Shown here: positions 63,323-64,000 of the stretch, piece by piece | Numbering within the stretch: position 1 is the stretch's first letter | Layout of the letters: each line of letters starts with the position of its first letter | Assembly: GCA_018970025.1 (NCBI GenBank) | Contig: JAGWXF010000016.1 | Coordinates: 1 to 64,000 of the forward strand | Length of the DNA: 64,000 bases | DNA from: Actinomycetales bacterium | Lineage (GTDB): Bacteria; Actinomycetota; Actinomycetes; S36-B12 | Direction of reading: 5' to 3' | Made by a program: the position numbers and the translations under genes | Notes under the pieces: model-generated | What the model saw: the letters and a program-made list of their open reading frames with translations, nothing else | The model's database searches: none | Told to the model about the DNA's origin: nothing

Positions 63323-64000
63323 ATGCAGACGGTTCCCCTGCTCGGTGGGCTCACGAGCGGGCAGGCAGCCGAGCGGCTGCAGCTGGACGGGCCCAATGTC
63401 CTGCCCCGGCCGCGCCGCACCTCGCTGGGCCGGCGCCTGGTGCGCGAGCTGGTCCACTTCTTCGCGATCATGCTGTGGGTCGCGGCAGCCCTGGCCTTCG
63501 TGGCACGCCTGCCCCAGCTTGCCGTCGCGATCATCCTGGTGATCGTCCTGAACGCCCTGTTCGCCTTCCTGCAGGAGACTCGCGCCGACCGGGCCGCCGA
63601 GCGCCTGAGCACCCTGCTGCCCTCGCGCATCGCCGTCCTTCGGGATGGAACGCGCCTGCTGGTGGAAACGACGACGATCGTCACCGGGGACCTGCTGCTG
63701 CTGAGCGCGGGTGATCGGGTGCCGGCCGACGGCATCGTCGCGCGCGCGACCGCGCTGCGCCTGGACACCTCGCTGCTGACGGGGGAGAGCGTGCCGACAG
63801 AGGCGGACGTCGCCGACCAGGTCTTCGCCGGGACCCTCGTCCTCGAGGGAGATGCGGACGTCACCGTCACGGCGACGGCCGACCGCACCAGGCTGGCGGA
63901 GATCGCCCGGCTGACGACGTCCGAGCCCAAGCCGATGACCCCGCTGACCCGTGAGCTGCGACGGGTCGTGCGCACGATCGCCGCCATCGCCCTGGGCGCC
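63323..64000 (+). CDS. P-type cation-transporting ATPase, N-terminal part
   Basis: The first 226 residues of a P2-type ATPase; the gene runs off the window. Visible are the N-terminal cation ATPase domain (LTSGQAAERLQLDGPNVLP), two helices, and the actuator domain with VLRDGTRLLVE, LSAGDRVPADGIV and the TGES dephosphorylation motif LLTGESVPTEADV. The catalytic aspartate lies beyond the edge. ATG 63323 is the earliest family-consistent start. It should pump Ca2+, Mg2+ or another cation; ion specificity cannot be read from this part. Confidence 0.88.
   Translation, partial: MQTVPLLGGLTSGQAAERLQLDGPNVLPRPRRTSLGRRLVRELVHFFAIMLWVAAALAFVARLPQLAVAIILVIVLNALFAFLQETRADRAAERLSTLLPSRIAVLRDGTRLLVETTTIVTGDLLLLSAGDRVPADGIVARATALRLDTSLLTGESVPTEADVADQVFAGTLVLEGDADVTVTATADRTRLAEIARLTTSEPKPMTPLTRELRRVVRTIAAIALGA

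Overview
The window is GC-rich, gene-dense bacterial DNA with frequent GTG starts, 1- to 22-base gene overlaps and short intergenic gaps. Gene content points to a high-GC actinomycete: DUF1918, an F420-type LLM oxidoreductase, BioY/ECF biotin transport, an HPF-like protein, a form I CO dehydrogenase and a RES/Xre pair. I do not assign a genus. No rRNA, tRNA, CRISPR array, insertion sequence or prophage gene was found. The layout looks chromosomal.

Region 1 (1-15 kb): a drug/metabolite transporter, small hypotheticals and RmuC. Next comes a NitT/TauT-type ABC importer (3866-7270) that runs into a flavin monooxygenase and a thiamine-diphosphate enzyme with a (VD)n(EG)n repeat. Opposite them lie an LLM oxidoreductase and a tightly coupled amidohydrolase-sulfatase-DUF202-DUF202 set. 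Together these look like an uptake and catabolism island for an organic substrate that cannot be named from sequence.

Region 2 (15-29 kb): housekeeping and ion genes. They include a SOUL haem-binding protein, Kup, an EamA transporter, a two-TM K+ channel, homocysteine methyltransferase, an HPF-like protein, glutathione peroxidase with Pit and DUF47, a MoxR/VWA pair, GABA aminotransferase and a ZIP transporter.

Region 3 (29-34 kb): a biotin ECF transporter operon in which bioY is separated from bioM and bioN by a short acyl-adenylate ligase and a thiolase. Region 4 (34-43.6 kb): an orphan MbcA-like regulator beside 18-bp repeats, a secreted beta-propeller protein, DUF2237, a RES toxin with an unusually large Xre antitoxin, a DODA dioxygenase, a two-component system and class I aldolase. 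Region 5 (43.9-50.5 kb): an operon of acyl-CoA synthetase, 2-oxoacid dehydrogenase E1 alpha, E1 beta, E2 and an acyl carrier protein, without E3, followed by a type 2 argG.

Region 6 (50.5-62.6 kb) is the most interesting: a form I aerobic carbon monoxide dehydrogenase locus. The plus strand carries xdhC, a small W/P-rich protein, coxM, coxS, coxL (AYRCSFR active-site loop), coxF fused to a YHS domain, coxG, and five consecutive tiny single-helix membrane proteins of one shared architecture. The minus strand carries an 82-aa protein, coxD, coxE, a 98-aa protein and a GIY-YIG-like protein. A hairpin separates the two converging operons. The five small proteins are the best candidate for an undescribed component: a membrane anchor, quinone-coupling unit or assembly unit for CO dehydrogenase. 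The window closes with a cold-shock gene that has a structured leader and a good terminator, and the start of a P-type cation ATPase.

A recurring feature is short tandem duplication inside or next to coding sequence, with 6-, 15-, 18- and 27-bp periods. It falls mostly in linkers and around start codons.
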